Assembly: GCA_022450045.1 (NCBI GenBank)
Contig: JAKURD010000004.1
Span: 105,194-169,193, forward strand
DNA from: Gracilimonas sp.
GTDB lineage: Bacteria > Bacteroidota > Rhodothermia > Balneolales > Balneolaceae
DNA: 64,000 nucleotides
Direction: 5' to 3'
The notes under the pieces were generated by a model. The model saw only the letters and a program-made list of their open reading frames with translations, was not told the origin of the DNA and searched no databases. Positions 1-9,187 of the stretch are shown piece after piece (positions within the stretch are counted from its first letter, which is position 1; each line of letters opens with the position of its first letter). Both the position numbers and the translations under genes were made by a program.

Positions 1-1201
1 AATAAATAGCGTTTGAGATCAGGAAGTTCCTGACCTCTGTTCTGCCATAATTGAAAATGCATGTTCCCCAATCCTTATGTTCGCCTTTACGGGGGTCATC
101 ATGCTCAAAAAGGCCGGTACCGTCAAAGCGGCGAAGGCCGTGATCATCTTTGGCAAAATGTGCAGGAACCCAATCTATGATTACTCCAATATCTGCCTGG
201 TGACACTTGTCCACAAAATACATAAAGTCTTCCGGGGTTCCGAAGCGACTTGTGGGGGCAAAATAACCGGTGATCTGATAGCCCCAGGATGGGTCATAGG
301 GATGTTCCGCGATCGGCATGAGTTCAACATGAGTGAAGCCAAGATCTTTGAGGTAAGGCACCAGTTGATCGGCTGTTTCCCGATAATTCAAGAAACCGGG
401 GTCTTCCCCTACTTTACGACGCCAGGAACCTAAATGCATTTCATAGATAGAAATGGGTTGGTCAAAGGCTTGTTTTTTGTGCCGGTATTTTAACCACTTT
501 TCATCTTTCCATTTATAGTCTTCGATATCCATTACGATGGAAGCAGTACCGGGACGAAGTTCGGAATAGACTGCAAAAGGATCCGCTTTTTTAAGTGGGG
601 GATCTTGTGCCGGGGTTTTGATCTCATACTTATAATGATCACCATCGGTAACGTGCGGGATAAAGATCTCCCAGATTCCCTGGTCATGAAATTTCCGCAT
701 GCGATGAACCCTGCCATCCCAGCTGTTAAACTCTCCGATCACACTAACGCGGGTTGCGCTTGGTGCCGTTACAACAAAATGTGTTCCTTTCACTCCCTCA
801 ATTTCACGCTTATGGGCGCCCATAAATTCATAGGCTTGATGGTGGTTTCCTTCCCCCCAAAGCTGTAGGTCAAAATCACTGATCAGGGATTTGAAACGGT
901 ATGCATCGGTGATAGTAAATTTTTTGCCTTTATGCGGGACTATCTCAAAGTTATAATCGAAGCGATTTTTGCGTCGGAAAAATACTCTTTCAAATAGTCC
1001 ATCTGTAGAAACCGGCTCCAACTCATACTTCTTCTTGTTGATAACAGCCGTTATCGATTTAGCTTCCGGGCGAAAAGCACGTAACACTAATTTTGATTTG
1101 CCATCTATCTCAACTTCATGCAGCCCTAAAACCGAAAAAGGATCCCCATGTGATCCGTCTGAGATGGAATCAATTATTTCTTTTGAAAGTGTCGAATTCA
1201 T
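1..1201 (-). CDS. glgB: 1,4-alpha-glucan branching enzyme, N-terminal part (runs off left edge)
   Basis: Open frame on the minus strand with no stop before base 1, so only the first ~400 residues are present. It begins MNSTLSKEII; an in-frame ATG two codons upstream (1207) is an alternative start. The translation shows a CBM48-like region (WGEGNHHQAYEFMGAH, FVVTAPSATRVSVIGEFNSW) followed by the start of the GH13 barrel (YEMHLGSWRR, FTHVELMPIAEHPYDPSWGY, VDKCHQADIGVIIDWVPAHF). This order is typical of GlgB, which makes alpha-1,6 branches in glycogen in the cytoplasm. The catalytic Asp/Glu lie beyond the window. It diverges from the permease gene at 1305, with about 100 bp between them for both promoters. 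Family assignment is firm; intactness cannot be judged. Confidence 0.9.
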   Translation of the reverse strand, partial: MNSTLSKEIIDSISDGSHGDPFSVLGLHEVEIDGKSKLVLRAFRPEAKSITAVINKKKYELEPVSTDGLFERVFFRRKNRFDYNFEIVPHKGKKFTITDAYRFKSLISDFDLQLWGEGNHHQAYEFMGAHKREIEGVKGTHFVVTAPSATRVSVIGEFNSWDGRVHRMRKFHDQGIWEIFIPHVTDGDHYKYEIKTPAQDPPLKKADPFAVYSELRPGTASIVMDIEDYKWKDEKWLKYRHKKQAFDQPISIYEMHLGSWRRKVGEDPGFLNYRETADQLVPYLKDLGFTHVELMPIAEHPYDPSWGYQITGYFAPTSRFGTPEDFMYFVDKCHQADIGVIIDWVPAHFAKDDHGLRRFDGTGLFEHDDPRKGEHKDWGTCIFNYGRTEVRNFLISNAIY

Positions 1202-1304
1202 CACCATTATTAGGTTTGAAAAGATGACAAAGATATTAAAAATTTAGGAAATGTATGAGTCCTTTTAAAGTGCTTTCGATTGCACGATTCTATATTTTGA
1301 GCTC

Positions 1305-2531
1305 ATGAAAAATTCCGGATTTATTGCACGGCGGTATCTTTTTTCCCGAAAACATATATCGCTGATCTCTACCCTTACATTTATCAGTATTATCGGCATA
1401 ACCATTGGTACGGCTTTGCTTATAGTGGTTCTTTCGGTTTTTAATGGTTTTTTTGATGTGATAAAAAGCTTTCTTCTTTCCTATGATCCCGATATCAGAA
1501 TTGAAGCCTCAGGGATGAATACCTTCGCACAAAATGAGCAGATGATGCAGCAAATAGAATCACTGCCTGAAGTGCGCATCATCTCTCCGTATGTTGAAGG
1601 AAAGGCGTTATTAGCTCTTAATGGAGTTCAGAATGAAGTGGTGGAAGTAAAAGGAGTGCAACGTGATGTGTTCTTCCAGCTGGTGGATATTGAGGAAAGT
1701 GTTACCACCGGTGTTTTCGATATTTCGGTGCGCGAGCAAACTCCCGGCATTATTGTACATGAAGATCTGAAGAATAAATTGCGTCTTAATGTAGGTGACG
1801 ATATTGCCTTGCTGAGTGCGGCCGGAATGAAAAACGCCCTTACCCAGATCACGGTCCCCCAAACCTATCGGTTTGATGTACGGGGAGCCTACTTTTTGCA
1901 GCAAATAGCCGGTGGCTCAAAGGTGTTCATAGACATTGAAGCAGCAAAGCGCTTGTTCCGTACCAGAAATGAGATCACCGGAATGGATATCAAACTTTAC
2001 GACAATGACGATGCCGAAGAAGTAAAAGAAGAACTAAAGGCAACACTCGGTCCGGATTTTGAGATCTCAACATGGTATGACCTTCAAAAACCACTATATG
2101 ATGTCATGTACCTTGAAAAATGGGGTTCCTTTGTGGTCCTGATCCTAATCGTGATCGTGGCGGTACTTAACATCATTGGATCGTTGACAATGATCGTCAT
2201 ACAAAAGCAGCGCGATATTGGAATTCTGATGTCCATGGGATATAGCAAAAAAGGGATCAAAACCATTTTCAGAAAACAAGGATTATATATAGGCTTGATC
2301 GGTTGCGGAATAGGAGGCGCTTTAGGGCTATTCTTGAGTTGGGCTCAAATGAAATTTGGCATGGTAAAGCTTTCGTCCGCTTTTATAATTGATGCCTATC
2401 CTGTACAGATAAGCCCAATTGATGTATCCATTATTTTAGCAGCAAGTTTGTTGCTTTGCGTACTGGCAAGTTGGTATCCTGCTCACCGTGCGGCTCAAGT
2501 TCAACCCGCAGATGCCGTTCGGTATGAATAA
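1305..2531 (+). CDS. LolC/LolE-type ABC transporter permease (FtsX family)
   Basis: 408 residues. One N-terminal membrane segment (about residues 20-45, after the lead MKNSGFIARRYLFSRK), a periplasmic domain of ~220 residues, then three membrane segments in the last ~140 residues: the MacB_PCD plus FtsX layout. The start IARRYLFSRK and the TM1 motif GITIGTALLIVVLSVFNGF are characteristic of lipoprotein-releasing permeases that hand outer-membrane lipoproteins from the inner membrane to LolA. No LolD ATPase gene is adjacent, so the partner must be encoded elsewhere. Bacteroidota-type genomes often encode a single LolC/E-like subunit (family knowledge), so a C versus E name is not justified. 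It ends 80 bp before the convergent Mur ligase gene, with a hairpin between. Confidence 0.85.
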   Translation: MKNSGFIARRYLFSRKHISLISTLTFISIIGITIGTALLIVVLSVFNGFFDVIKSFLLSYDPDIRIEASGMNTFAQNEQMMQQIESLPEVRIISPYVEGKALLALNGVQNEVVEVKGVQRDVFFQLVDIEESVTTGVFDISVREQTPGIIVHEDLKNKLRLNVGDDIALLSAAGMKNALTQITVPQTYRFDVRGAYFLQQIAGGSKVFIDIEAAKRLFRTRNEITGMDIKLYDNDDAEEVKEELKATLGPDFEISTWYDLQKPLYDVMYLEKWGSFVVLILIVIVAVLNIIGSLTMIVIQKQRDIGILMSMGYSKKGIKTIFRKQGLYIGLIGCGIGGALGLFLSWAQMKFGMVKLSSAFIIDAYPVQISPIDVSIILAASLLLCVLASWYPAHRAAQVQPADAVRYE

Positions 2532-2557
2532 GCTTAAATTAGGGAATGTTAAGTTTT

Positions 2558-2588
2558 AAATGTTAAATGAAAGGCTCATTTAACATTT
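2558..2588. terminator. Bidirectional hairpin between convergent genes
   Basis: Perfect 13-bp arms (AAATGTTAAATGA / TCATTTAACATTT) around the 5-nt loop AAGGC, placed between the ends of the permease (+) and the Mur ligase (-). The stem is A/T-rich, with no long T run, so a terminator role is likely but not certain. Confidence 0.55.
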
Positions 2589-2611
2589 AGCATTCAATAA
2601 TTTGAAATTAC

Positions 2612-4300
2612 TTACTCATTATATACATCCGGCAAGTCGTTTTCGTAAAGGATGACATCTCCCGACCGGGCGTGTTTTTTTACCAGTTCATTAGCTTCAA
2701 ACAAACTATTGACCACTCTGACATTCCTCGCAGTGGTATCATGTTCTCTGATTCCTTCCAGGATTGGCTGAGCCCTTTCTTCCCCCACCAATACCACAAG
2801 ATCGAGATTGGCCTTGCCGATAGCTGATCCAAATTTTTTATTTTCCTCGGCTTCTATTTCTCCCAATTCTACCATTCCGGGAGTAATGATAATCCGTTGA
2901 CCGGAATTGAATTGAGCTAATATTTCAACCGCATTTTTGGCACCTACAGGATTAGAGTTAAAAGCATCATCGATTACAAAAAGATCACCTTGCTGTTTCA
3001 GTTCCAGGCGGTGTTCAACAGGTTCGATCTTGGCCGCGGCCAATGCCATGGTCTTCAGGCGGATTCCAAAATGCCTGGCCACGCCCACAGCCAGTAATAA
3101 ATTCTGGACATTATGAGCTCCCAGCAGTTTGGTTTGGAAGCGTTCTTTTTCATCCCCGATCTCCACATCGAATTCCATTCCTGAGGTGTCGTATGAAATA
3201 GCGCTTCCGCGGATCTCTCCTTTTTCTAAGCCGACTAATATGCGATGGATATCAGGCCGCTCGGCTCCCATTTTTGAGACTCTTGGGTCATCGGCATTTA
3301 AAATAGCAACATCACCACCAGCTAAGTTATCGACCAGTCTTCCCTTTTCTTTGGCGATCACATCTTGAGAACCAAATGTTTCAAGGTGAGCAACTCCCAC
3401 ATTTGTAACCACGGCAATATCAGGTTTGGCAATATCGCAGAGCTCCTGAATATTACCTTCGTAACGCGCACCCATTTCGAGGATCAGGATCTGGTGGTGT
3501 GATTGCAGATCGTTGTTTATCACTTTACAAGTTCCCATCGGAGTGTTGTAGCTGCCGGGCGTGGAGCATACGTTGAACCGTTCCTTCAGAAGATCACGGA
3601 TCATGAATTTAGTACTGGTCTTGCCATAACTTCCGGTGATGGCGATCACCTTAAGATCGGGCATGGAAGCCAGTTTTTTCCGAGCCTGCTTCTTGAATCC
3701 GTTTTGGATGAATTTTTCCACAGGGTTGATAAATAAGCCGGAGAGCAAAATGAAGAAGGGAATAAATGTAGCTCCAAACCCCCACCCTACAAGTAGCATC
3801 AGCAGATCAAAAGAGAGAACTCCGGAGAAGTGGTTAGGTAGAGGAATATTATAATAAGGGAAAAACCCTGTAAAGCTCATGTAAGTAAATAGCGCCGGAA
3901 ATATGGCAGAGAGAATAACGTACGGAATCATGAAACGCTTTACGCGGGAAGTATATACCAGTGGTTTTTTAACCTTAGCCTGCATATATCGGGAGGCCGA
4001 ACCAAACCAGAAAATGGAAAACACGAAGAAAATAATACACAAAGACGAATATGTAATGGTTTCCATGATCCAGTCATCAAACCAAAGCAGCAAAAATATG
4101 GCGATGTTGATCATGGCAATATTTGCGGGTATGACCTTTTCGCTCCAGTGGCCTTTCATCCATTGCCAAAACTCGCTGTTCTTATATCCAACTTGCTGAT
4201 AGGTGTGAAGGAAAAAGCGCATACGGAGCCAGGTGTACCGCAGGAAAAGAAGACATAAGAGAATTGCGCCGACATCAAGGAGCGTGTAATACCAGTTCAA
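2612..4300 (-). CDS. Mur ligase family protein (MurF-like) with N-terminal membrane domain
   Basis: 562 residues. The first ~195 are hydrophobic, with five or six predicted membrane segments (about 5-22, 58-75, 82-100, 122-145, 162-190). The Mur ligase ATP-binding loop ITGSYGKTSTK follows at 221-231, then central-domain motifs (ILEMGARYEGNI, NVGVAHLETFGS, NADDPRV) and the C-terminal domain (PVEHRLEL, DDAFNSNPVG). This resembles MurF, which adds D-Ala-D-Ala to UDP-MurNAc-tripeptide. The usual MurF N-terminal uridine-binding domain is absent, its place taken by the membrane domain, so the natural substrate may be membrane-bound or not a UDP-sugar (inference). Length exceeds the usual ~450. It is divergent from the nucleotidyltransferase gene at 4443. 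Confidence 0.75.
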   Translation of the reverse strand: MNWYYTLLDVGAILLCLLFLRYTWLRMRFFLHTYQQVGYKNSEFWQWMKGHWSEKVIPANIAMINIAIFLLLWFDDWIMETITYSSLCIIFFVFSIFWFGSASRYMQAKVKKPLVYTSRVKRFMIPYVILSAIFPALFTYMSFTGFFPYYNIPLPNHFSGVLSFDLLMLLVGWGFGATFIPFFILLSGLFINPVEKFIQNGFKKQARKKLASMPDLKVIAITGSYGKTSTKFMIRDLLKERFNVCSTPGSYNTPMGTCKVINNDLQSHHQILILEMGARYEGNIQELCDIAKPDIAVVTNVGVAHLETFGSQDVIAKEKGRLVDNLAGGDVAILNADDPRVSKMGAERPDIHRILVGLEKGEIRGSAISYDTSGMEFDVEIGDEKERFQTKLLGAHNVQNLLLAVGVARHFGIRLKTMALAAAKIEPVEHRLELKQQGDLFVIDDAFNSNPVGAKNAVEILAQFNSGQRIIITPGMVELGEIEAEENKKFGSAIGKANLDLVVLVGEERAQPILEGIREHDTTARNVRVVNSLFEANELVKKHARSGDVILYENDLPDVYNE

Positions 4301-4442
4301 ATTATTCAGAATATGTTTTGAGGATTAAGCCGTTGTGATTAACAGGAAGGTATGAAATTAACAGTTATTCGAAATCGGTTTAGAACCTTCCTATATTCAC
4401 CGCGCATTCAATAAAATTGTTTCAATAAACGAAGAGAAATAT

Positions 4443-5447
4443 ATGAAATTAATTATCCCAATGGCCGGACGGGGTACACGCGTTCGTCCACATTCCCACA
4501 CAGTTCCAAAACCGTTGCTTCCTGTTGCGGGAACCATGATTGTTGAGCGTATTGTAGAGACCTTTAACCGCACCCTCGATCGTGATATTACCGATATCGT
4601 ATATATCCTCGGTCCCGATTTTGGAGAAGACATCAGGCAGCCACTTCGCGAGATGAGCAAACGCCACAATGCCAAAGCCCTTTTTGAAGTGCAGGCTGAA
4701 GCACTGGGAACCGCACATGCCGTTGCCATGGCCAAAGAGCATTTGGATGGAGAAGTGATCATCGCTTTTGCGGACACCATTTTTGACAGTGAAGAAAAGT
4801 TTGATCTTGGAGATGCAGACAGTGTGATATGGTTAAAGAAAGTCGAAGATCCATCTCGTTTTGGTGTGGCCGTGCATGAGGGCGACAAGATCACTGGGTT
4901 TGTGGAGAAGCCTAAGGAGTTTATTTCTGACCTTGCTATAATTGGGGTGTATTATTTCAAAGATGGAAATTATTTCAAGAAACAAATCGAGTGGGTGCTG
5001 AATAATGATATGAGAGGACCGGGCGGAGAGTATTTCCTAACTGCTGCTCTTGATAAAATGATCAAGGATGGCAAGATCTTCAAGACAGCTACCGTTGATG
5101 AGTGGCTGGATTGTGGAACGCTTCCGGCCTGGCTGGAAACTACCGGCATCATCACCGAAAAAGAATTTGAAGGCGTTGATGAAAGCCGGTTCAAAGAAAC
5201 CAAAATCATTCCGCCAGTATATATCGGGGAAGGGGTTGAAATTGAGAACAGTATTATTGGTCCAAAAGTAAGCATTGAGGCGAATACAGTGATCAAAAAC
5301 TCAACCATTAAAAACACCATCATCCGCGAACACGCCAACCTGGAAAAAGTGGAAACGGAGGGCTCCACAATTGGGGCCCATACGTCTCTCAAAAATGTAA
5401 AGGGAACGGTTGATGTGGGAGATCACAGCATGTTGGATATAGGGTAA
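4443..5447 (+). CDS. Sugar-phosphate nucleotidyltransferase with left-handed beta-helix tail
   Basis: 334 residues. Starts with the nucleotidyltransferase signature MKLIIPMAGRGTRVRPHS and the substrate motif TVPKPLLPVAG; GPGGEYFLTAALDKM and DEWLDCGTLPAWLET belong to the same GT-A fold. From about residue 255 hexapeptide repeats follow (PVYIGEGVEIENSIIG, KVSIEANTVIKNSTIKN), giving a left-handed beta-helix tail like GlmU or long glucose-1-phosphate thymidylyltransferases. It should activate a hexose-1-phosphate to an NDP-sugar for envelope polysaccharide. Substrate and nucleotide cannot be fixed from sequence alone. Divergent from the membrane-fused Mur ligase, hinting at a shared envelope theme. 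Confidence 0.8.
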   Translation: MKLIIPMAGRGTRVRPHSHTVPKPLLPVAGTMIVERIVETFNRTLDRDITDIVYILGPDFGEDIRQPLREMSKRHNAKALFEVQAEALGTAHAVAMAKEHLDGEVIIAFADTIFDSEEKFDLGDADSVIWLKKVEDPSRFGVAVHEGDKITGFVEKPKEFISDLAIIGVYYFKDGNYFKKQIEWVLNNDMRGPGGEYFLTAALDKMIKDGKIFKTATVDEWLDCGTLPAWLETTGIITEKEFEGVDESRFKETKIIPPVYIGEGVEIENSIIGPKVSIEANTVIKNSTIKNTIIREHANLEKVETEGSTIGAHTSLKNVKGTVDVGDHSMLDIG

Positions 5448-5470
5448 AGTTTAGGACTGTATTTAAAGTG

Positions 5471-5833
5471 TAAATAACATGAATTCGAGATAAAGAATTT
5501 TAAAAGGCTATGAGATTCATCTGACGGATACCCCGTCTGATCGACAAACAGGCAGGGTGATGTAATGGGCAAAAAATCCTTTTGAGCTTAGAAGCCCAGA
5601 TCAAACAAACGGCCAGATGGAACTGGAGCCATCGACCGAGAGGCAGGTTAAACATTCCCGGATTCGATCTGATGGATTACCCGTCTGATCGATGATACAG
5701 GGGTCGGTGTTGGATTGGGATAAGGAAAAGACGTAGAAGCCCAAATCAAACAACCGATTAGACGGACCTGGAATCATCAGACCGCGACTCAAAGGCTTGA
5801 ACGAGGATAATTATCTCGAACTGACGTTAAATA
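5471..5833. repeat. Intergenic element with terminal inverted repeats and an internal tandem repeat
   Basis: The left end (5471-5493, containing ATGAATTCGAGATAA) and right end (5811-5833, TTATCTCGAACTGACGTTAA) are imperfect inverted repeats, about 18 of 23 bases matching. Inside are two diverged ~113-bp copies with a 145-148 bp period (5519-5631 and 5667-5779): each opens with ATCTGAYGGATWMCCCGTCT and later contains AGAAGCCCARATCAAACAA. No convincing gene lies inside. A shorter relative with similar ends sits at 37421-37537, so this is a dispersed family resembling a MITE (inference). It fills most of the gap after the nucleotidyltransferase gene; 5834-5984 shows no gene. Confidence 0.6.
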
Positions 5834-5984
5834 AGCTTTTTTATTTTAGATGGAATTTAAGACATCTTTCAATCATGACTAACCGATAAAAATTCCGGCA
5901 CCATGAGATCTTAACCTCATTGCGATAACTTCAGGAGTTATCCTCCTTTTTAGAGGATTGAATTATGCATATCCAATCCTTTAA

Positions 5985-6233
5985 TCCATTATACTCTTAT
6001 GGAGTATTGTTTTGGGCAGCACCGCTTTTGGAGTATATGGCTACAGCATTCAGGATGGGAAACTAAAGATTTTACGGTTAGGGTGGTCAAAAGACATCAA
6101 ACTCTCAGAATTAAATACGATAGAAGAGAAACCTAATGCCATGTTAGGATCGTTAGGAGGTTTGGGGTCGGGAATTTATTCAAAATACTGGGTTCACTTG
6201 AAAATGAAACAAGAGGGGCTCAGGTACTGGTAG
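5985..6233 (+). pseudogene. Remnant of a small PH-like domain protein
   Basis: An open frame of about 80 codons after a stop at 5982, with no ATG in a sensible place (first possible start is TTG at 6012). The translation has a membrane-like stretch (LLWSIVLGSTAFGVYGYSI) followed by DGKLKILRLGWSKDIKLSEL, which resembles bacterial PH-like (PH_10 type) domains. It ends abruptly in KQEGLRYW where other remnants begin. Both ends appear missing, so I read it as a fragment rather than a functional gene. The family call is tentative. Confidence 0.4.
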
Positions 6234-6714
6234 AAATTGAAGATCCGATGCCCAGCCGCTTATCGTGATGGGCGCGATTCCATTCGGAATTGTTGGAGCC
6301 GTGATCGGGCATATTTTATTGGGGTATGACCTTTCCCTTGTCAGTTTGATGGGAGTGATTGCCCTCTCCGGTGTGGTTCTGAATGATTCTTTGATTATGA
6401 TCGATTATGCCAATAAAAAGCGTAAGAAAGGGGAATCGGTGTTTGATGCCATTCATGAAGCCGGGCTCCGGCGTTTTCGTCCGATCATTCTTACTACCCT
6501 AACCACGTTCGGTGGATTAACGCCCATTATTTTGGAAACATATATCCAAGCTACCCAGCTGATACCTATGGCTATTTCTTTAGGCTTCGGTATCGTATTT
6601 GCAACTTCGATTATCCTGGTTCTGGTACTCTGTCTGTATATGATCCTTGAAGATCTTGTTAATATTGTAAAAGAGAACTTTAAGCCTGAAGAGCTTCAAT
6701 TATCACCTGAGTAA
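6190..6714 (+). pseudogene. Collapsed RND efflux remnant (adaptor scrap plus RND C-terminus)
   Basis: From about 6247 one frame reads [20 protein letters not shown] and continues through [20 protein letters not shown] to the natural C-terminus ending at 6714. This is the last ~155 residues of an AcrB/HAE1-type RND pump (the last transmembrane helices); the first ~850 residues are missing. Just upstream, in another frame, [17 protein letters not shown] (about 6196-6249) resembles the C-terminal region of an RND periplasmic adaptor. A large deletion that fused an adaptor-RND operon explains this best (inference). The GTG/ATG at 6265-6268 lies inside a membrane segment and is unlikely to be a real start. 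Confidence 0.7.
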
Positions 6715-6720
6715 TATATT

Positions 6721-8466
6721 TTATCCTCGTTCCTCTACGACTTTCTCATAAGCGGCTTTTACTTTCACACCCGCAATAGCTTCATTCACATTGAACAAGT
6801 GATCGCCAATTTTTTCAAGGCGGTTTAGGTAGTCAAGAAATACAAAGCCGACTTTATTGGAATAGGCCTTGTTCTCAAGTTGACCATAGTGATATTCTAA
6901 CAGTTCATCACGGTAGTCGTTAATGTATTGTTCAATTTCCATCGCCTTATCCAATGTTATATCTCTACTGTCAGCGGTGAGGTTGTTACGAACATTTTGA
7001 ATAGCCTCATGAATAAGATCCAGCATGTTTTTAATGCGAACCATGGAAGGTTCTGTCAACTCAGTCCCGTCAGATTGCATTCGCTCAAAGGTTTTTGACA
7101 TCTGATAGTAGATGTCGCCCACCCTTTCTAAGTCATTGATCATGCTATGTATGTTGCGGATGCGCCGGGTAGCTTCTTCCGTTAAGTTGTAACTTGAGAT
7201 CTTGGTGAGATATTCCGCAATTTCCAGTTCTATGGTATCGGTTATCTCTTCCCTTTTTTTGATCTTGGCTAAAAACTGATCTCGTTTGTTCTGCTTGTTG
7301 AGCAGCAATCCCTGAAAATTGAAGTGTATTTTCTCAATTAGTTTGCCGAAGAGTTCTACTTCTTTGTGGGCTTGCGAAATAGATAACTCCGGAGAAGACA
7401 TCATGCCGGAAGAAATATATTGCAGACGATAGGTATTATCAGCTCCTTTCTTCTCTTTTTGATATTTCTCGATCAGCTTCACAATGCGGGGCACAAAGCC
7501 AAATAACAATAATACATTCAACACATTAAAGGTAGTGTGAAATAATGAAAGAGCAAGAGTGGCATTGGCGCGCCCGATTTCATCTGATGCTGCGAAAACG
7601 GAGCCGGCTTCCGGAGAGAAGTAGCTCATGATATTATCAATACCTATTAAAAAAGGCTGCATTAGTATCAGCATCCAGATCACCCCAAAAATATTGAACA
7701 CAAAGTGAAAGCGAGCAGCTCTCTTTGCATAGACGTTTCCAACAAGGGCAGCAATATTTGCCGTTACGGTAGTTCCGATATTTTCACCAAGTACCATGGC
7801 TGCGGCAATTGGGAAGTCGATCCATCCCTGAAATAACATCACCAAGGTAATGGCGGTCGCAGCGGATGAAGACTGTGTAATTAAAGTTAAAATGGTTCCT
7901 ATTACTACAAAGATTAAAATGGAGATAAAACCAAATTCAGTAAATTGATCAAGGAACATAAACATCTCAGGATTTTCCTGGATGTTAGGGACGGCATTTT
8001 TAATAAAATCGAGTCCTATAAAGAGAATTCCAAACCCGATCATGGCCTCGGACAGGTTGCGTAATTTCTCCTTTCCGAAAAACATAAATGGGAAGAACAG
8101 TCCAATCAGCATAATGGCAATGGGAGTGATCTCCATCTTAAACCCAAAAATGGAAACCATCCAGGCGGTAACTGTAGTGCCGATATTTGCCCCCATAATA
8201 ACCCCGGTTGATTCCACAAAAGTGATAAGCCCTGCGTTTACGAAACTAACAACCATTACCGTTGTAGTGGAAGAAGATTGGGTAATGGTTGTGGCTGTAA
8301 ATCCCGTGAAAAGGCCTCGAAGTCGGGTGGTGGTCATTCCTTTTAGGATAGCGCGAAGCCTGCTTCCGGCAACTTTTTGGAGACCGTCACTAAAGACTTT
8401 CATCCCATAAATAAAGATCCCGAGTGACCCGATCAATTGGAGAAAGTCAAAAAAGCTATAAGCCAT
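6721..8466 (-). CDS. Na/Pi cotransporter family protein with PhoU-like tail
   Basis: 581 residues. Two copies of the family repeat signature are visible: TQSSSTTTVMVVSFV and TQSSSAATAITLVML, each within a Na_Pi_cotrans domain, with eight or more membrane segments in residues 1-320. The remaining ~230 residues are helical and PhoU-like (IHSMINDLERVGDIYYQMSK; YLNRLEKIGDHLFNVNEAI). Members import phosphate coupled to Na+ at the inner membrane; the PhoU-like domain is thought to be regulatory. Start MAYSFFDFLQLIGSLG is the natural family N-terminus. It ends 6 bp from the RND remnant, convergent. Confidence 0.85.
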   Translation of the reverse strand: MAYSFFDFLQLIGSLGIFIYGMKVFSDGLQKVAGSRLRAILKGMTTTRLRGLFTGFTATTITQSSSTTTVMVVSFVNAGLITFVESTGVIMGANIGTTVTAWMVSIFGFKMEITPIAIMLIGLFFPFMFFGKEKLRNLSEAMIGFGILFIGLDFIKNAVPNIQENPEMFMFLDQFTEFGFISILIFVVIGTILTLITQSSSAATAITLVMLFQGWIDFPIAAAMVLGENIGTTVTANIAALVGNVYAKRAARFHFVFNIFGVIWMLILMQPFLIGIDNIMSYFSPEAGSVFAASDEIGRANATLALSLFHTTFNVLNVLLLFGFVPRIVKLIEKYQKEKKGADNTYRLQYISSGMMSSPELSISQAHKEVELFGKLIEKIHFNFQGLLLNKQNKRDQFLAKIKKREEITDTIELEIAEYLTKISSYNLTEEATRRIRNIHSMINDLERVGDIYYQMSKTFERMQSDGTELTEPSMVRIKNMLDLIHEAIQNVRNNLTADSRDITLDKAMEIEQYINDYRDELLEYHYGQLENKAYSNKVGFVFLDYLNRLEKIGDHLFNVNEAIAGVKVKAAYEKVVEERG

Positions 8467-8812
8467 TTTATACGATTAAGTGTGCTGAGATGAGCGGGAA
8501 GATAACAGTTATTATGGCTATCTAAAACCGATTGCGATGTGGTTAAGGAAGCCAAGTGTAACGGAGACAAATAATAGCATTATGTCTATGTTCAGTTGCC
8601 GGGTAGAATACCAGTTGTTGGTTACCTGTTGCCAATCCGGCAGCGTATAGATAAACAATATGATTAGGCTATGGGAATGGAAGTGTAATCTGCGACAAGG
8701 GTTGCAACCCCTTGCCGACATTCCATAGATGACTCCACATTAGTGGGAGTTGCTTTATTTTAAATTTAATTCTTAATTCAGTTGTGGCATAAATAAGGAG
8801 AAATCATGATTC
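8467..8812. other. Intergenic region holding a REP-like palindrome
   Basis: No gene with credible coding signal. A long imperfect inverted repeat spans about 8669-8727 (CTATGGGAATG...CATTCCATAG outside, CAAGGGTTGCAACCCCTTG in the core). A second hairpin (ACTCCAC-ATTA-GTGGGAGT, about 8731-8750) is followed by TGCTTTATTTT and might end transcription rightwards. A 67-codon minus frame at 8518-8721 has a hydrophobic end but crosses the palindrome and has no recognisable family. Confidence 0.5.
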
Positions 8813-9178
8813 ATGGAAACCAAACAGATCATAGAAACGTTTTTTGAGGAACAACTTGGAGAAACCTCTCAATATTTTTTATATAAAGACAAGAAACTGC
8901 TCAATGAAGGGCGATATGTGGAATTTGCTGAAGAGCAGTTAGCTAAAGCGAAGAAAATATTTCTTTCGGTTTCATTTCCGTTGTTAATTTGTTCCTGGTA
9001 TGGGACTATAAGCCTCATTGAATATGGTGCTGACCCAAACTGGTTTGATCTTACTATTGGTCTTGGATTTTGGGTAGCTCTGGCAGGAGTGGCTTTTTAC
9101 GCACCCAAAGAATATTACACCATCAAGAGCTCGATGAATTTATTCATCAAAATGATGAAGGAAAAGGAATCTGGCTAA
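8813..9178 (+). CDS. Small membrane protein of unknown function
   Basis: 121 residues starting METKQIIETFFEEQLGETSQ. The N-terminal ~45 residues are soluble and charged; two membrane segments follow (about 50-70 and 80-98, LTIGLGFWVALAGVAFYAP), then a short basic tail (MKMMKEKESG type ending). I do not recognise the family, though small Bacteroidota proteins of this shape exist. It is convergent with ruvA, whose stop lies 9 bp downstream, and follows a REP-rich gap. No functional context is available. Confidence 0.6.
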   Translation: METKQIIETFFEEQLGETSQYFLYKDKKLLNEGRYVEFAEEQLAKAKKIFLSVSFPLLICSWYGTISLIEYGADPNWFDLTIGLGFWVALAGVAFYAPKEYYTIKSSMNLFIKMMKEKESG

Positions 9179-9187
9179 GGGTTCTGC

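Noticed and set aside
77-433. Plus-strand open frame of 118 codons
   Set aside because: Antisense to the branching enzyme gene, whose frame has clear family motifs.
5500-5800. CRISPR array suggested by repeated CCGTCTGATCG blocks
   Set aside because: Only two long diverged copies with a 145-bp period, no short regular spacers, no cas genes.
8518-8721. 67-codon minus-strand frame with hydrophobic C-terminus
   Set aside because: Starts inside a REP-like palindrome and matches no family; could be a gene tail but support is too weak.
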